DNA from: Acidobacteriota bacterium | GTDB taxonomy: Bacteria > Acidobacteriota > Vicinamibacteria > Vicinamibacterales > UBA2999 | Assembly (NCBI GenBank): GCA_947465645.1 | Contig: CANIBQ010000154.1 | Location: forward strand, 1-7,517 | Length of the DNA: 7,517 nt | Direction: 5' to 3' | Shown: piece after piece, positions 1 through 5,605 of the stretch | How positions within the stretch are numbered: the stretch's first letter is position 1 | Layout of the letters: every line of letters begins with the position of its first letter | Notes under the pieces: model-generated | What the model was told of the DNA's origin: nothing | The model's database searches: none | The model's input: the letters and a program-made list of their open reading frames with translations, nothing else | Made by a program: the position numbers and the translations under genes

Positions 1-1
1 G

Positions 2-388
2 ATCGAGCTGCGGAGCCGCGAGACCATGTCGGGCGTGCAGGTGGTGGTGACCACCCAGACGGCGTCAATCACCGGACGCGTGACCAACGATCGCGGGACA
101 CCACTGTCGGACGGGACGGTTGTGGTGTTTGCTGATGAGTCCGCCCGCTGGGTCACGGATCCGCGCGGGGCGCTCGCTACCAATCCCGACCAGCGTGGCC
201 TGTTTCAGATCGATGGGCTGGCGCCCGGGAGCTACCGTGCCGTCGCGCTCGACTACATCCAGGACGGGATGTGGAACGACCCCGAGTTCCTCGAAGTGCT
301 CCGCCGTTATGCGCCGACGTTCACAGTGGCTGATGGCGGCAGCTACCGGGTCACGCTCAGGCTGCAGGCCTCCGAGAGCGGACGCTGA
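2..388 (+). CDS. Carboxypeptidase-regulatory-like domain protein, C-terminal fragment
   Basis: The reading frame is already open at the left edge (from base 2), so the true start lies outside; an internal ATG at 26 is probably not the start. It ends with TGA at 386-388. The visible 128 residues contain a beta-sandwich pattern of the CarboxypepD_reg/Cna-B kind: a strand with SITGRVTNDRGTPLSDGTVVVF, then GLFQIDGLAPGSYRAVALDY, then a segment WNDPEFLEVLRRYAPTFTVADG. Such C-terminal modules are common in large secreted or periplasmic proteins of Acidobacteriota, where they are thought to be structural or binding modules; no catalytic residues are visible. It is followed by the cysM promoter and is probably unrelated to the downstream pathway. 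Family assignment is from pattern recognition only. Confidence 0.65.
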   Translation: MELRSRETMSGVQVVVTTQTASITGRVTNDRGTPLSDGTVVVFADESARWVTDPRGALATNPDQRGLFQIDGLAPGSYRAVALDYIQDGMWNDPEFLEVLRRYAPTFTVADGGSYRVTLRLQASESGR

Positions 389-407
389 ACCTCTGCTGAT
401 CTATAAT
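379..407 (+). promoter_or_regulatory. Putative promoter of the cysM-mec-cysO-moeB operon
   Basis: A perfect TATAAT box sits at 402-407. A weak -35 candidate, CGGACG at 379-384 (GAC matching TTGACA), is spaced 17 bp from it and overlaps the end of the preceding gene. Transcription would start near 413-415, giving a leader of only about 15 nt before the cysM ATG. The weak -35 would suit an activated or tightly repressed promoter. The -10 is directly abutted by the palindromic operator at 406-430. Confidence 0.6.
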
Positions 408-430
408 TTCCGACTGTCCTAGTCGGATAT
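406..430. promoter_or_regulatory. IscR/Rrf2-type operator upstream of cysM (site 1)
   Basis: A 25-bp inverted repeat with arms ATTTCCGACT (406-415) and AGTCGGATAT (421-430) around a 5-bp spacer GTCCT; 9 of 10 arm positions are symmetric. It matches about 20 of 25 positions of the E. coli type 1 IscR consensus as I recall it (ATASYYGACT, RWWTY, AGTCRRSTAT). It spans from the end of the -10 box through the first two bases of the cysM ATG, so a bound regulator would block initiation. The obvious regulator is the Rrf2 protein encoded at 3402-3884, whose own promoter carries a closely similar site. Confidence 0.8.
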
Positions 431-1361
431 GTCGCTGACCGCTCCCGGTGTGCCCGGTACCCCTTCGTCCATCGTCGATCTGATCGGCAACACGCCGCTC
501 GTCCGCCTGCGGAGCTTCCAAGCGGGCCTGAAGCACGTCGAGCTGTATGCGAAGGCGGAGTGGCACAACCCCGGCGGGTCCGTGAAGGATCGCCCGGCCG
601 TCCGGATGATTGCCGACGGCGAGCGGTCGGGGGCGTTGACCAAGGACAAGATCATCCTCGACGCGACGTCCGGCAACACCGGCATCGCCTACGCGATGAT
701 CGGCGCCGCGCGCGGCTTCAAGGTGCGGCTGTGCGTGCCCGGGAACGTGACGCCGGAGCGGAAGAAGGTGCTCCGCGCGTTCGGCGCCGAGGTCATCTTC
801 ACGAACCCGATGGAAGGGTCCGACGGCGCGATCATCCGGGTCCGCGAGATGTACGCGGCGAATCCGGATCTCTACTTTTACCCCGATCAGTACAACAACG
901 ACGGCAACTGGCAGGCGCACTACGACACGACCGGGCCGGAAATACTCGAGCAGACGGGCGGCCGCATTACGCACTTCGTGGCCGGTCTCGGCACCAGCGG
1001 GACGTTTGTCGGCGTCGGCCGGCGGCTGCGCGCCTCGAAGCCTTCGGTGCGGCTGATTTCGGTGCAGCCTGACTCACCGCTCCATGGTCTCGAAGGGCTC
1101 AAGCACATGGATTCGGCCATCGTGCCCGGCATCTACGACCCGACGCTCGCTGACGAGGATGTGCGGGTCGGGACCGAAGAGGCGTTCGACATCACGCGCC
1201 GGCTGGCGCGTCAGGAAGGGCTGCTGGTCGGCATTTCGAGCGGCGCCAACCTGGCCGGTGCGCTGCGGGTCGCGCGCGAGACCTCCAACGCCGTGATCGT
1301 CGTGATCTTCTGCGACGCGGGAGACAAGTACCTGTCCGAACGCTTCTGGGACGAGGGTTAG
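429..1361 (+). CDS. cysM: Cysteine synthase, CysM type (CysO-thiocarboxylate dependent, predicted)
   Basis: A 310-residue fold-type II PLP enzyme that replaces the activated hydroxyl of a serine derivative with sulfur to make cysteine. Visible motifs are IGNTPLVRL (19-27), PGGSVKDRPAVRM with PLP lysine K53, the asparagine loop SGNTG (81-85), the phosphate-binding GLGTSGT (186-192), GISSGAN (268-274) and a C-terminal DAGDKYLS. KDRPAVRMI, THFVAGLGT and DAGxKYLS are closer to M. tuberculosis CysM than to ordinary CysK, and the next genes encode the partners of that enzyme. CysM there uses O-phosphoserine and the CysO thiocarboxylate; the same is inferred here. A lysine (K225) occupies roughly the place of the phosphoserine-binding arginine of the mycobacterial enzyme. 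No Shine-Dalgarno sequence is visible before the ATG, which overlaps the operator. Only two bases separate its stop from mec. A plain O-acetylserine sulfhydrylase is the alternative. Confidence 0.9.
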   Translation: MSLTAPGVPGTPSSIVDLIGNTPLVRLRSFQAGLKHVELYAKAEWHNPGGSVKDRPAVRMIADGERSGALTKDKIILDATSGNTGIAYAMIGAARGFKVRLCVPGNVTPERKKVLRAFGAEVIFTNPMEGSDGAIIRVREMYAANPDLYFYPDQYNNDGNWQAHYDTTGPEILEQTGGRITHFVAGLGTSGTFVGVGRRLRASKPSVRLISVQPDSPLHGLEGLKHMDSAIVPGIYDPTLADEDVRVGTEEAFDITRRLARQEGLLVGISSGANLAGALRVARETSNAVIVVIFCDAGDKYLSERFWDEG

Positions 1362-1363
1362 GG

Positions 1364-1780
1364 ATGGCGCTCGACATGACCGCCGCGGTCAATACCGCCA
1401 TCCGCGCCCACGGCACCGAAACCTATCCGAACGAGTGCTGCGGGGCCCTGATCGGCCGGGACGGCGTCGTAACAGAGGTGTATGCCCTGCCGAACATGAC
1501 CGAGGAGGGGCCGCGCCGGCGCTTTCTGGTCAGGCCAGGCGACTATCGGGAGGCCGAAAAGCGGGCGAGCGCCGCGGGCGGCGAGCTGCTCGGCTTCTAC
1601 CATTCGCACCCCGATCACCCGGCCCGGCCATCGCAGTACGACCTGGACCATGCGTGGCCGTATTTCTCGTACATCATTGTGGCGGTGCCCGCCGGCGTGC
1701 CCGAGGACATGACCTCGTGGCGGCTGCGCGAGGATCGCTCCGCGTTCGACCCTGAAGAATTGACGCACAGGGCCGGCTGA
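1364..1780 (+). CDS. mec: JAMM/M67-family metallopeptidase, Mec-like (CysO-cysteine hydrolase)
   Basis: A 138-residue MPN+/JAMM domain protein, predicted zinc-dependent and cytoplasmic. The full catalytic signature is present: glutamate E24 in PNECCG, then H80-S81-H82-P83, seven residues after H82 to S90, and D93 (HSHPDHPARPSQYD). The relatives of this family next to CysO and CysM cleave the isopeptide-like CysO-cysteine adduct to release cysteine, or trim the C-terminus of the sulfur carrier. The ATG at 1364 lies two bases after the cysM stop with GAGG upstream; ATG 1376 is a weaker alternative. The last codons and the stop lie inside a REP-like hairpin (1766-1793), so the final residues Arg-Ala-Gly come from the repeat and the original C-terminus may have differed. 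Length is typical of stand-alone bacterial JAMM proteins. Confidence 0.9.
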   Translation: MALDMTAAVNTAIRAHGTETYPNECCGALIGRDGVVTEVYALPNMTEEGPRRRFLVRPGDYREAEKRASAAGGELLGFYHSHPDHPARPSQYDLDHAWPYFSYIIVAVPAGVPEDMTSWRLREDRSAFDPEELTHRAG

Positions 1781-1793
1781 AGCCGGCCCCTAC
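1766..1793 (-). repeat. REP-like palindrome 1 (mec stop codon)
   Basis: On the + strand GGGCCGGC (1770-1777) and GCCGGCCC (1782-1789) form a perfect 8-bp stem around TGAA, followed by CTAC (1790-1793). Read on the - strand this is GTAG, stem, TTCA loop, stem, CTGTG. The element is 26/29 identical, in opposite orientation, to the one at 5573-5601. Its loop supplies the TGA stop codon of mec. Confidence 0.8.
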
Positions 1794-1807
1794 GAAGAGA
1801 AGAGACC

Positions 1808-2086
1808 ATGGCAAATACGATTCACATACCAACGCCGCTCCGCCCGTTCACCGACAAGCAGGAATCCGTCGAGGTGAATGGCGCCACCGTGGGCGACCTG
1901 CTCAAGGACCTGACCACCCGGTACGACGGGCTGCGCAAGCACCTGTACGCCGAGGACGGACGGCTTCGTAATTTCGTCAACGTCTACCTGAATGACGAGG
2001 ACATCCGCTACCTGCAGAAGGAGCAGACGCCGGTGAAGGCCGGCGACACGCTGAGCATCGTGCCGTCCGTGGCAGGAGGCGTATGA
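1808..2086 (+). CDS. cysO: CysO-like ubiquitin-fold sulfur carrier protein (ThiS/MoaD family)
   Basis: A 92-residue beta-grasp protein expected to carry sulfur as a C-terminal thiocarboxylate to CysM. The pattern IPTPLRPFTDKQESVEV (7-23), FVNVYLNDEDIRY (56-68) and SIVPSVAGG (83-91) closely follows M. tuberculosis CysO as I remember it, rather than MoaD; no moaE or thiazole genes are nearby. The protein does not stop at the Gly-Gly: one extra residue, Val92, follows. Some relatives with such a tail (QbsE, HcyS) need a JAMM protease to expose the diglycine before adenylation, and one is encoded immediately upstream. A purine-rich GAAGAGAAGAGA stretch precedes the ATG and serves as ribosome binding site. 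The last codons overlap moeB by 4 nt. Confidence 0.9.
   Translation: MANTIHIPTPLRPFTDKQESVEVNGATVGDLLKDLTTRYDGLRKHLYAEDGRLRNFVNVYLNDEDIRYLQKEQTPVKAGDTLSIVPSVAGGV
2074..2079 (+). promoter_or_regulatory. Shine-Dalgarno of moeB embedded in the CysO diglycine codons
   Basis: A perfect AGGAGG lies at 2074-2079, within the codons GCA-GGA-GGC for the Ala-Gly-Gly tail of CysO. Its spacing to the ATG at 2083 is only 3 nt, which is short; GTG at 2092 would be 12 nt away. Family length does not decide between them. The arrangement implies translational coupling of cysO and its activating enzyme. Confidence 0.6.
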
Positions 2087-3264
2087 CAGCAGTGGATACC
2101 GAGCTGCCGACGCTCTCTGCTGAAGAGATCAAACGCTACAGCCGCCACATCATCATGCCGGAGCTCGGCATCGACATGCAGCGGCGGCTGAAGGCCTCAA
2201 GTGTGCTGTGCATCGGCGCCGGCGGCCTGGGTTCACCCGCGGCGATGTATCTCGCCGCCGCCGGAATCGGCCGGCTCGGCATCGTCGATTTCGATGTGGT
2301 CGACTACAGCAACCTGCAGCGGCAGATCATCCATACGACGCCTGACGTCGGCATCTCCAAGCTCCAGTCGGCCACCAACAAGATCAACGCCATGAATCCG
2401 CACGTCGAGGTCGTCGGCTACGAGACGGCGCTGACCTCGGACAACGCCCTGGAGCTGTTCCGCGGCTACGACGTGATTGTCGATGGCACCGACAACTTCC
2501 CGACGCGCTATCTCGTCAACGACGCGTGCGTGCTGACGGGGACGCCTAACGCCTACGGCAGCATTTTCCGGTTCGAAGGGCAGGCCTCGGTGTTCGCCAC
2601 CGCCGGCGGCCCGTGCTACCGCTGCCTCTATCCCGAACCGCCACCGCCCGGCCTCGTGCCCAGCTGCGCCGAAGGGGGCGTATTGGGCGTGCTGCCGGGC
2701 ATCATTGGCGTGATCCAGGCGACCGAAGCGATCAAGGTGATCCTCGGCATCGGCGAGCCGCTCATCGGCCGTTTCCTGATTTATGACGCGCTGCGGATGA
2801 AGTTCCGGGAGCTCAAGCTCCGGAAGGATCCGGACTGCCCGGTGTGCGGCACGCATCCGACCGTGATGAAGCTGATTGATTACGAGCAGTTCTGCGGCAT
2901 CCGTCCCGAGCCGCAGGTTGCGCAGACAACGGGAGGCGCCGTGAGCGACTGGGAAATTACCTCGGTGGAGCTGAAGCGGCGCGTCGACGCCGGCGACAAA
3001 CTGTTCATCCTCGACGTCCGTGAGCCGAACGAGTACCAGATCAACAGGATCCCGGGCTCGACGCTGATCCCGCTCGGCGAGCTGCCGCGCCGCTACCAGG
3101 AACTGCCGAAGGACACCGAGATCATCGCCCAGTGCAAGATGGGCGGCCGCAGCGCCAAGGCACAGGACTTCCTCAAGTCCGTCGGGTTCTCGAACGTCAA
3201 GAACCTCAAGGGCGGAATCCTCGACTGGATCGACAAGGTGGATCCCAGCCAGCCGAAGTACTGA
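2083..3264 (+). CDS. moeB: MoeB/MoeZ-type sulfur carrier adenylyltransferase-sulfurtransferase with rhodanese domain
   Basis: A 393-residue two-domain enzyme. Residues about 12-250 are a ThiF/E1-like adenylyltransferase: nucleotide loop GAGGLGSP (45-52), the RQ pair in SNLQRQIIH, DGTDN (134-138), a zinc site from C178/C181 and C252/C255, and a conserved cysteine C195 in PSCAEGG. Residues about 290-390 are a rhodanese domain with LDVREPNEY and the active loop C351-KMGGRS, which would carry a persulfide. Proteins of this type (MoeZ in mycobacteria, MOCS3 in humans) adenylate the C-terminal glycine of a sulfur carrier and convert it to a thiocarboxylate. The adjacent cysO makes CysO the expected substrate, with the downstream IscS a plausible persulfide source. 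It may also serve MoaD or other carriers elsewhere. The start overlaps cysO (ATGA). No transmembrane or signal segments. Confidence 0.92.
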   Translation: MTAVDTELPTLSAEEIKRYSRHIIMPELGIDMQRRLKASSVLCIGAGGLGSPAAMYLAAAGIGRLGIVDFDVVDYSNLQRQIIHTTPDVGISKLQSATNKINAMNPHVEVVGYETALTSDNALELFRGYDVIVDGTDNFPTRYLVNDACVLTGTPNAYGSIFRFEGQASVFATAGGPCYRCLYPEPPPPGLVPSCAEGGVLGVLPGIIGVIQATEAIKVILGIGEPLIGRFLIYDALRMKFRELKLRKDPDCPVCGTHPTVMKLIDYEQFCGIRPEPQVAQTTGGAVSDWEITSVELKRRVDAGDKLFILDVREPNEYQINRIPGSTLIPLGELPRRYQELPKDTEIIAQCKMGGRSAKAQDFLKSVGFSNVKNLKGGILDWIDKVDPSQPKY

Positions 3265-3299
3265 GCGCACAGCTGAAGCTTCGCGCCACAGGAGCGTAC

Positions 3300-3324
3300 G
3301 TGGGGCAAATCTTCAGATTTGCCC
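3300..3324 (+). repeat. REP-like palindrome 3 (downstream of moeB)
   Basis: GGGCAAATC (3303-3311) and GATTTGCCC (3316-3324) form a perfect 9-bp stem with loop TTCA, preceded by GTGG (3300-3303, sharing one base with the stem). The stem sequence differs from the other copies on both arms while pairing, loop and head tetranucleotide are kept. No T-run follows, so it is not a convincing intrinsic terminator, although it could still protect or attenuate the upstream transcript. Confidence 0.7.
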
Positions 3325-3325
3325 T

Positions 3326-3350
3326 ATCTCCGACTGTTATTGACGGATAT
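3326..3350. promoter_or_regulatory. IscR/Rrf2-type operator upstream of iscR (site 2)
   Basis: Arms ATCTCCGACT (3326-3335) and TGACGGATAT (3341-3350) flank the spacer GTTAT; 7 of 10 arm positions are symmetric. It is identical to site 1 at 20 of 25 positions and matches about 19 of 25 positions of the type 1 IscR consensus recalled from E. coli. It covers the candidate -35 box of the isc operon, so binding would repress the regulator's own operon. Confidence 0.7.
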
Positions 3351-3369
3351 CCCTCGAAAGCCGTAAACT
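3340..3369 (+). promoter_or_regulatory. Putative promoter of the isc operon
   Basis: TTGACG (3340-3345, 5/6 to the -35 consensus) and TAAACT (3364-3369, 4/6 to the -10) are 18 bp apart, putting the start near 3376 and a leader of about 26 nt before the iscR ATG. Site 2 covers the -35 and site 3 covers the -10 and start. The rest of the 3265-3401 gap holds only the REP-like hairpin. Confidence 0.5.
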
Positions 3370-3390
3370 ACGACTCCGAAGGTCGGAATT
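3366..3390. promoter_or_regulatory. Weaker IscR/Rrf2-type operator (site 3)
   Basis: Arms AACTACGACT (3366-3375) and GGTCGGAATT (3381-3390) flank CCGAA; 7 of 10 arm positions are symmetric and the core CGACT / GTCGG is shared with sites 1 and 2, but only about 12 of 25 positions match the recalled E. coli type 1 consensus. Its centre is exactly 40 bp from that of site 2, close to four helical turns, so both would face the same side of the DNA. Confidence 0.5.
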
Positions 3391-3401
3391 AACAGACCAG
3401 C

Positions 3402-3884
3402 ATGCTGAGACTCTCAAAAAAGGCTGATTACGCCCTGATGGCGATGAAGCACCTTGCCCTGGCGGGCGTGGCGCCGTCGACCAGTGCGCGCGAGATCGCC
3501 GGGCAGTACGACATCCCGATTGAGCTGATGGCCAAGGTGCTGCAGCGGCTGGTGCGCACGGGCCTGCTGGTCTCGACGCAGGGCGCCCGCGGCGGCTACG
3601 CCCTCAGCCGGCCCTCCCGCGCGATCAGCGTGGCAGACGTCATCCAGGCGATCGAGGGCCCCTTCACCGTCACCGCGTGTTCGACGGAAAAGGTGGACTG
3701 CGAGCAGTACGGCAAGTGCAGCATTCGCGACCCGCTCTGGCAGATCAAGGAGCGGATCATCGAGGCGCTCGGCACGGTGACGATTGCCGAGATGGCCCGC
3801 GAGCAGGTGCCGGTAGGCGACCACGTGGCCGGCGCCGTTGAGCTCGTCAGACGACCGGAGCAGGAGATAGGGACATGCCGATGA
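3402..3884 (+). CDS. iscR: Rrf2-family transcriptional regulator, IscR-like
   Basis: A 160-residue winged-helix regulator with the Rrf2 N-terminus [18 protein letters not shown], a helix-turn-helix around ARGIAG-like residues 29-52 ([20 protein letters not shown]), wing [11 protein letters not shown] (61-71), and three cysteines C93, C100 and C106 placed like the [2Fe-2S] ligands of IscR (C-x6-C-x5-C here). The E. coli fourth ligand, a histidine three residues after the last cysteine, is Arg109 here. As first gene of an isc operon it most likely senses cluster status and represses its own operon and, from the operator copies, the cysM operon. ATG 3402 gives the expected N-terminus although its ribosome binding site is weak. 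Its end overlaps iscS by 10 nt. A CymR-like cysteine sensor is a less likely alternative because the cysteine cluster is kept. Confidence 0.9.
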   Translation: MLRLSKKADYALMAMKHLALAGVAPSTSAREIAGQYDIPIELMAKVLQRLVRTGLLVSTQGARGGYALSRPSRAISVADVIQAIEGPFTVTACSTEKVDCEQYGKCSIRDPLWQIKERIIEALGTVTIAEMAREQVPVGDHVAGAVELVRRPEQEIGTCR

Positions 3885-5095
3885 AGCTTCCGATCTACAT
3901 GGATTACCACGCGACGACGCCCGTCGACCCACGGGTGCTCGAGGCGATGCTGCCGTTCTTCACGCAGGACTTCGGCAACGCCGCCAGCCGCAACCATCAC
4001 TTCGGGTGGGTGGCGGAGGAGGCGGTCGAGGCCGCGCGCAAACAGGTGGCCGACCTGATCGGCGCCAACGTGAAGGAGGTCATCTTCACCAGCGGCGCGA
4101 CCGAGTCGAACAACCTCGCCATCAAGGGCGTTGCCGAGATGTATCGCGAGAAGGGCAACCACATCATCACCTGCGTCACCGAGCACAAGGCGGTCATCGA
4201 CACGTGCAAGAAGCTCGAGAAGCAGGGCGGCCGCGTCACCTACCTGCCGGTGCAGAAGGATGGCCGCATCTCGCTCGACGACCTGCGCGCGGCGATCACC
4301 GACAAGACGATTCTCATCACGATCATGACCGCCAACAACGAGATTGGCGTCCTGCAGCCGATCGCGGAGATCGGCGCGATCGCGAAAGAGAAGGGGATCC
4401 TCTTCCATACCGACGCCGTGCAGGCGGTCGGCAAGGTGCCGTTCGACGTCAACGAGTTGAAGGTCGACCTGGTGTCGCTCACCGCCCACAAGCTCTACGG
4501 CCCGAAGGGCGTCGGCGCGCTCTACGTGCGGCGCCGCAACCCCCGGGTGCTCCTCTCGGAGCAGATCAGCGGCGGCGGCCACGAGCGCGGCATGCGCTCG
4601 GGCACGCTGAACGTGCCGGGGATCGTCGGGCTCGGCAAGGCGGCGGAGATTGCGAAGGCGGAGATGGCGGCCGAGGGCGCGCGGCTCAGCAAGTTGCGCG
4701 ACCGCCTCAACGAGAAATTCCACGCCAACCTCGACGAGATCTATATCAACGGTTCGATGGAGCACCGGCTGCCGCACAACCTCAATATCAGCTTTGCGTA
4801 CGTCGAGGGCGAATCCCTCCTGATGGGGATCAACGACGTCGCGGTGTCGTCCGGATCGGCGTGCACCTCGGCCAGCCTCGAGCCGTCGTACGTGCTGAAG
4901 GCGCTGGGCGCCGGTGACGATCTTGCCCACTCCTCGATCCGCTTCGGTCTCGGCCGCTGGACGACCGAAGAAGAAGTCGACTACGTCGTCGCCAAGATGA
5001 CGACCGTGGTCAGGCGGCTGCGGGAGATGTCACCGCTCTACGAGATGGTGAAAGAAGGCGTGGACCTGTCGAAGATGCAGTGGATCACCCACTGA
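3875..5095 (+). CDS. iscS: Cysteine desulfurase IscS
   Basis: A 406-residue class V aminotransferase-fold PLP enzyme that converts cysteine to alanine and holds the sulfur as a persulfide. Visible residues are the N-terminal [20 protein letters not shown] with H104, [19 protein letters not shown], the PLP lysine K206 in [23 protein letters not shown], and the mobile catalytic loop [14 protein letters not shown] with C330, the long-loop type typical of group I (IscS/NifS) enzymes. Product goes to IscU; by family analogy also to the MoeB/Z rhodanese domain. AGGAG at 3862-3866 is 8 nt from the ATG at 3875, favouring this start; ATG 3881 would give the more usual MKLPIYMDY and 404 residues. It overlaps the iscR end, so the two are probably translationally coupled. 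Confidence 0.96.
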   Translation: MPMKLPIYMDYHATTPVDPRVLEAMLPFFTQDFGNAASRNHHFGWVAEEAVEAARKQVADLIGANVKEVIFTSGATESNNLAIKGVAEMYREKGNHIITCVTEHKAVIDTCKKLEKQGGRVTYLPVQKDGRISLDDLRAAITDKTILITIMTANNEIGVLQPIAEIGAIAKEKGILFHTDAVQAVGKVPFDVNELKVDLVSLTAHKLYGPKGVGALYVRRRNPRVLLSEQISGGGHERGMRSGTLNVPGIVGLGKAAEIAKAEMAAEGARLSKLRDRLNEKFHANLDEIYINGSMEHRLPHNLNISFAYVEGESLLMGINDVAVSSGSACTSASLEPSYVLKALGAGDDLAHSSIRFGLGRWTTEEEVDYVVAKMTTVVRRLREMSPLYEMVKEGVDLSKMQWITH

Positions 5096-5100
5096 CGTGG

Positions 5101-5135
5101 GAAGTCAGACGTAAAAGGTAGAAGGTCAAAAGTTA
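5101..5135 (+). repeat. Degenerate heptamer direct repeat between iscS and iscU
   Basis: The 39-nt gap contains successive 7-mers GAAGTCA, GACGTAA, AAGGTAG, AAGGTCA and AAAGTTA, all variants of a purine-rich unit near AAGGTCA. It is much more A-rich than its surroundings and also supplies the AAGG ribosome-binding sequence for iscU. Whether it is a true repeat relic or just a purine-rich leader is uncertain. Confidence 0.35.
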
Positions 5136-5566
5136 TGGCGTACTCAGACAAAGTCGTCGATCACTACGAGAACCCGCGCAACGTTGGCTCGCTGCCGAAG
5201 AATGACGCGAACGTCGGCACCGGGCTCGTCGGCGCACCCGAGTGCGGCGACGTGATGAAGCTCCAGGTGAAGATCAATCCGGAGACCGGCGTCATTGATG
5301 ACGCGAAGTTCAAGACGTTCGGGTGCGGTTCGGCGATTGCCAGCTCCAGCCTGGCGACCGAGTGGCTGAAGGGCAAGACCGTCGACCAGGCCCTGGCCAT
5401 CAAGAACACCGACATCGTTGCCGAGCTCTCGCTGCCGCCGGTGAAGATCCACTGCTCGGTGCTGGCCGAGGACGCGATCAAGGCGGCGATCGCCGACTAC
5501 AAGAAGAAGAATGGCAAGGACGTGGAAGCGCCGGCGGCGAACACGCACGCGCAGCCGTCGGCATAA
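5135..5566 (+). CDS. iscU: Iron-sulfur cluster scaffold IscU
   Basis: A 143-residue scaffold on which [2Fe-2S] clusters are assembled from IscS sulfur. It starts YSDKVVDHYENPRNVG as is standard. Ligand residues are all present: C37 and D39 in GAPECGDVM, C64 in FKTFGCGSAIASSS, H106 and C107. The HscA-recognition motif LPPVK (100-104) directly precedes them, agreeing with hscB and hscA downstream. The last 15-20 residues (after KKKNGKD) form an Ala/Pro-rich tail ending QPSA, somewhat longer than E. coli IscU (128 residues) and probably disordered. It lies 39 nt after iscS and 39 nt before iscA, both gaps carrying repeat-like sequence. Confidence 0.97.
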   Translation: MAYSDKVVDHYENPRNVGSLPKNDANVGTGLVGAPECGDVMKLQVKINPETGVIDDAKFKTFGCGSAIASSSLATEWLKGKTVDQALAIKNTDIVAELSLPPVKIHCSVLAEDAIKAAIADYKKKNGKDVEAPAANTHAQPSA

Positions 5567-5573
5567 CCAGGAC

Positions 5574-5601
5574 GTAGTGTCCGGCTTCAGCCGGACCTGT
5601 G
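5574..5601 (+). repeat. REP-like palindrome 2 (iscU-iscA gap)
   Basis: GTAG (5574-5577) precedes a perfect 7-bp stem GTCCGGC (5579-5585) and GCCGGAC (5590-5596) with loop TTCA (5586-5589) and tail CTGTG (5597-5601). It shares 26 of 29 positions with the copy at the mec stop but in the opposite orientation. It ends four bases before the iscA ATG, occupying the place where a ribosome binding site is expected. Confidence 0.8.
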
Positions 5602-5605
5602 AACC

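Noticed and set aside
1808..3264. Molybdopterin or thiamine biosynthesis locus
   Set aside because: The small carrier resembles CysO more than MoaD or ThiS, cysM and mec adjoin it, and no moaE, moaA, thiG or thiE is present.
2233..3270. Long open frame of 345 codons on the - strand opposite moeB
   Set aside because: Composition is Arg/His/Ala-rich without any recognisable motif, and the + strand holds a complete, motif-perfect MoeB-rhodanese gene. It is a GC-rich codon shadow.
3265..3300. Additional REP remnant (CACAGCTGAAGCTT region)
   Set aside because: It has a CTGAAG core but no adequate stem or GTAG head; too weak to count.
3303..3324. Intrinsic terminator after moeB
   Set aside because: The stem is perfect but is followed by TATCTCCG rather than a T-run, and it shares head and loop with the REP-like family.
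3596..4930. Open frame of 444 codons on the - strand opposite iscS
   Set aside because: It is antisense to the fully conserved IscS and lacks any domain pattern; long antisense frames are expected at this GC content.
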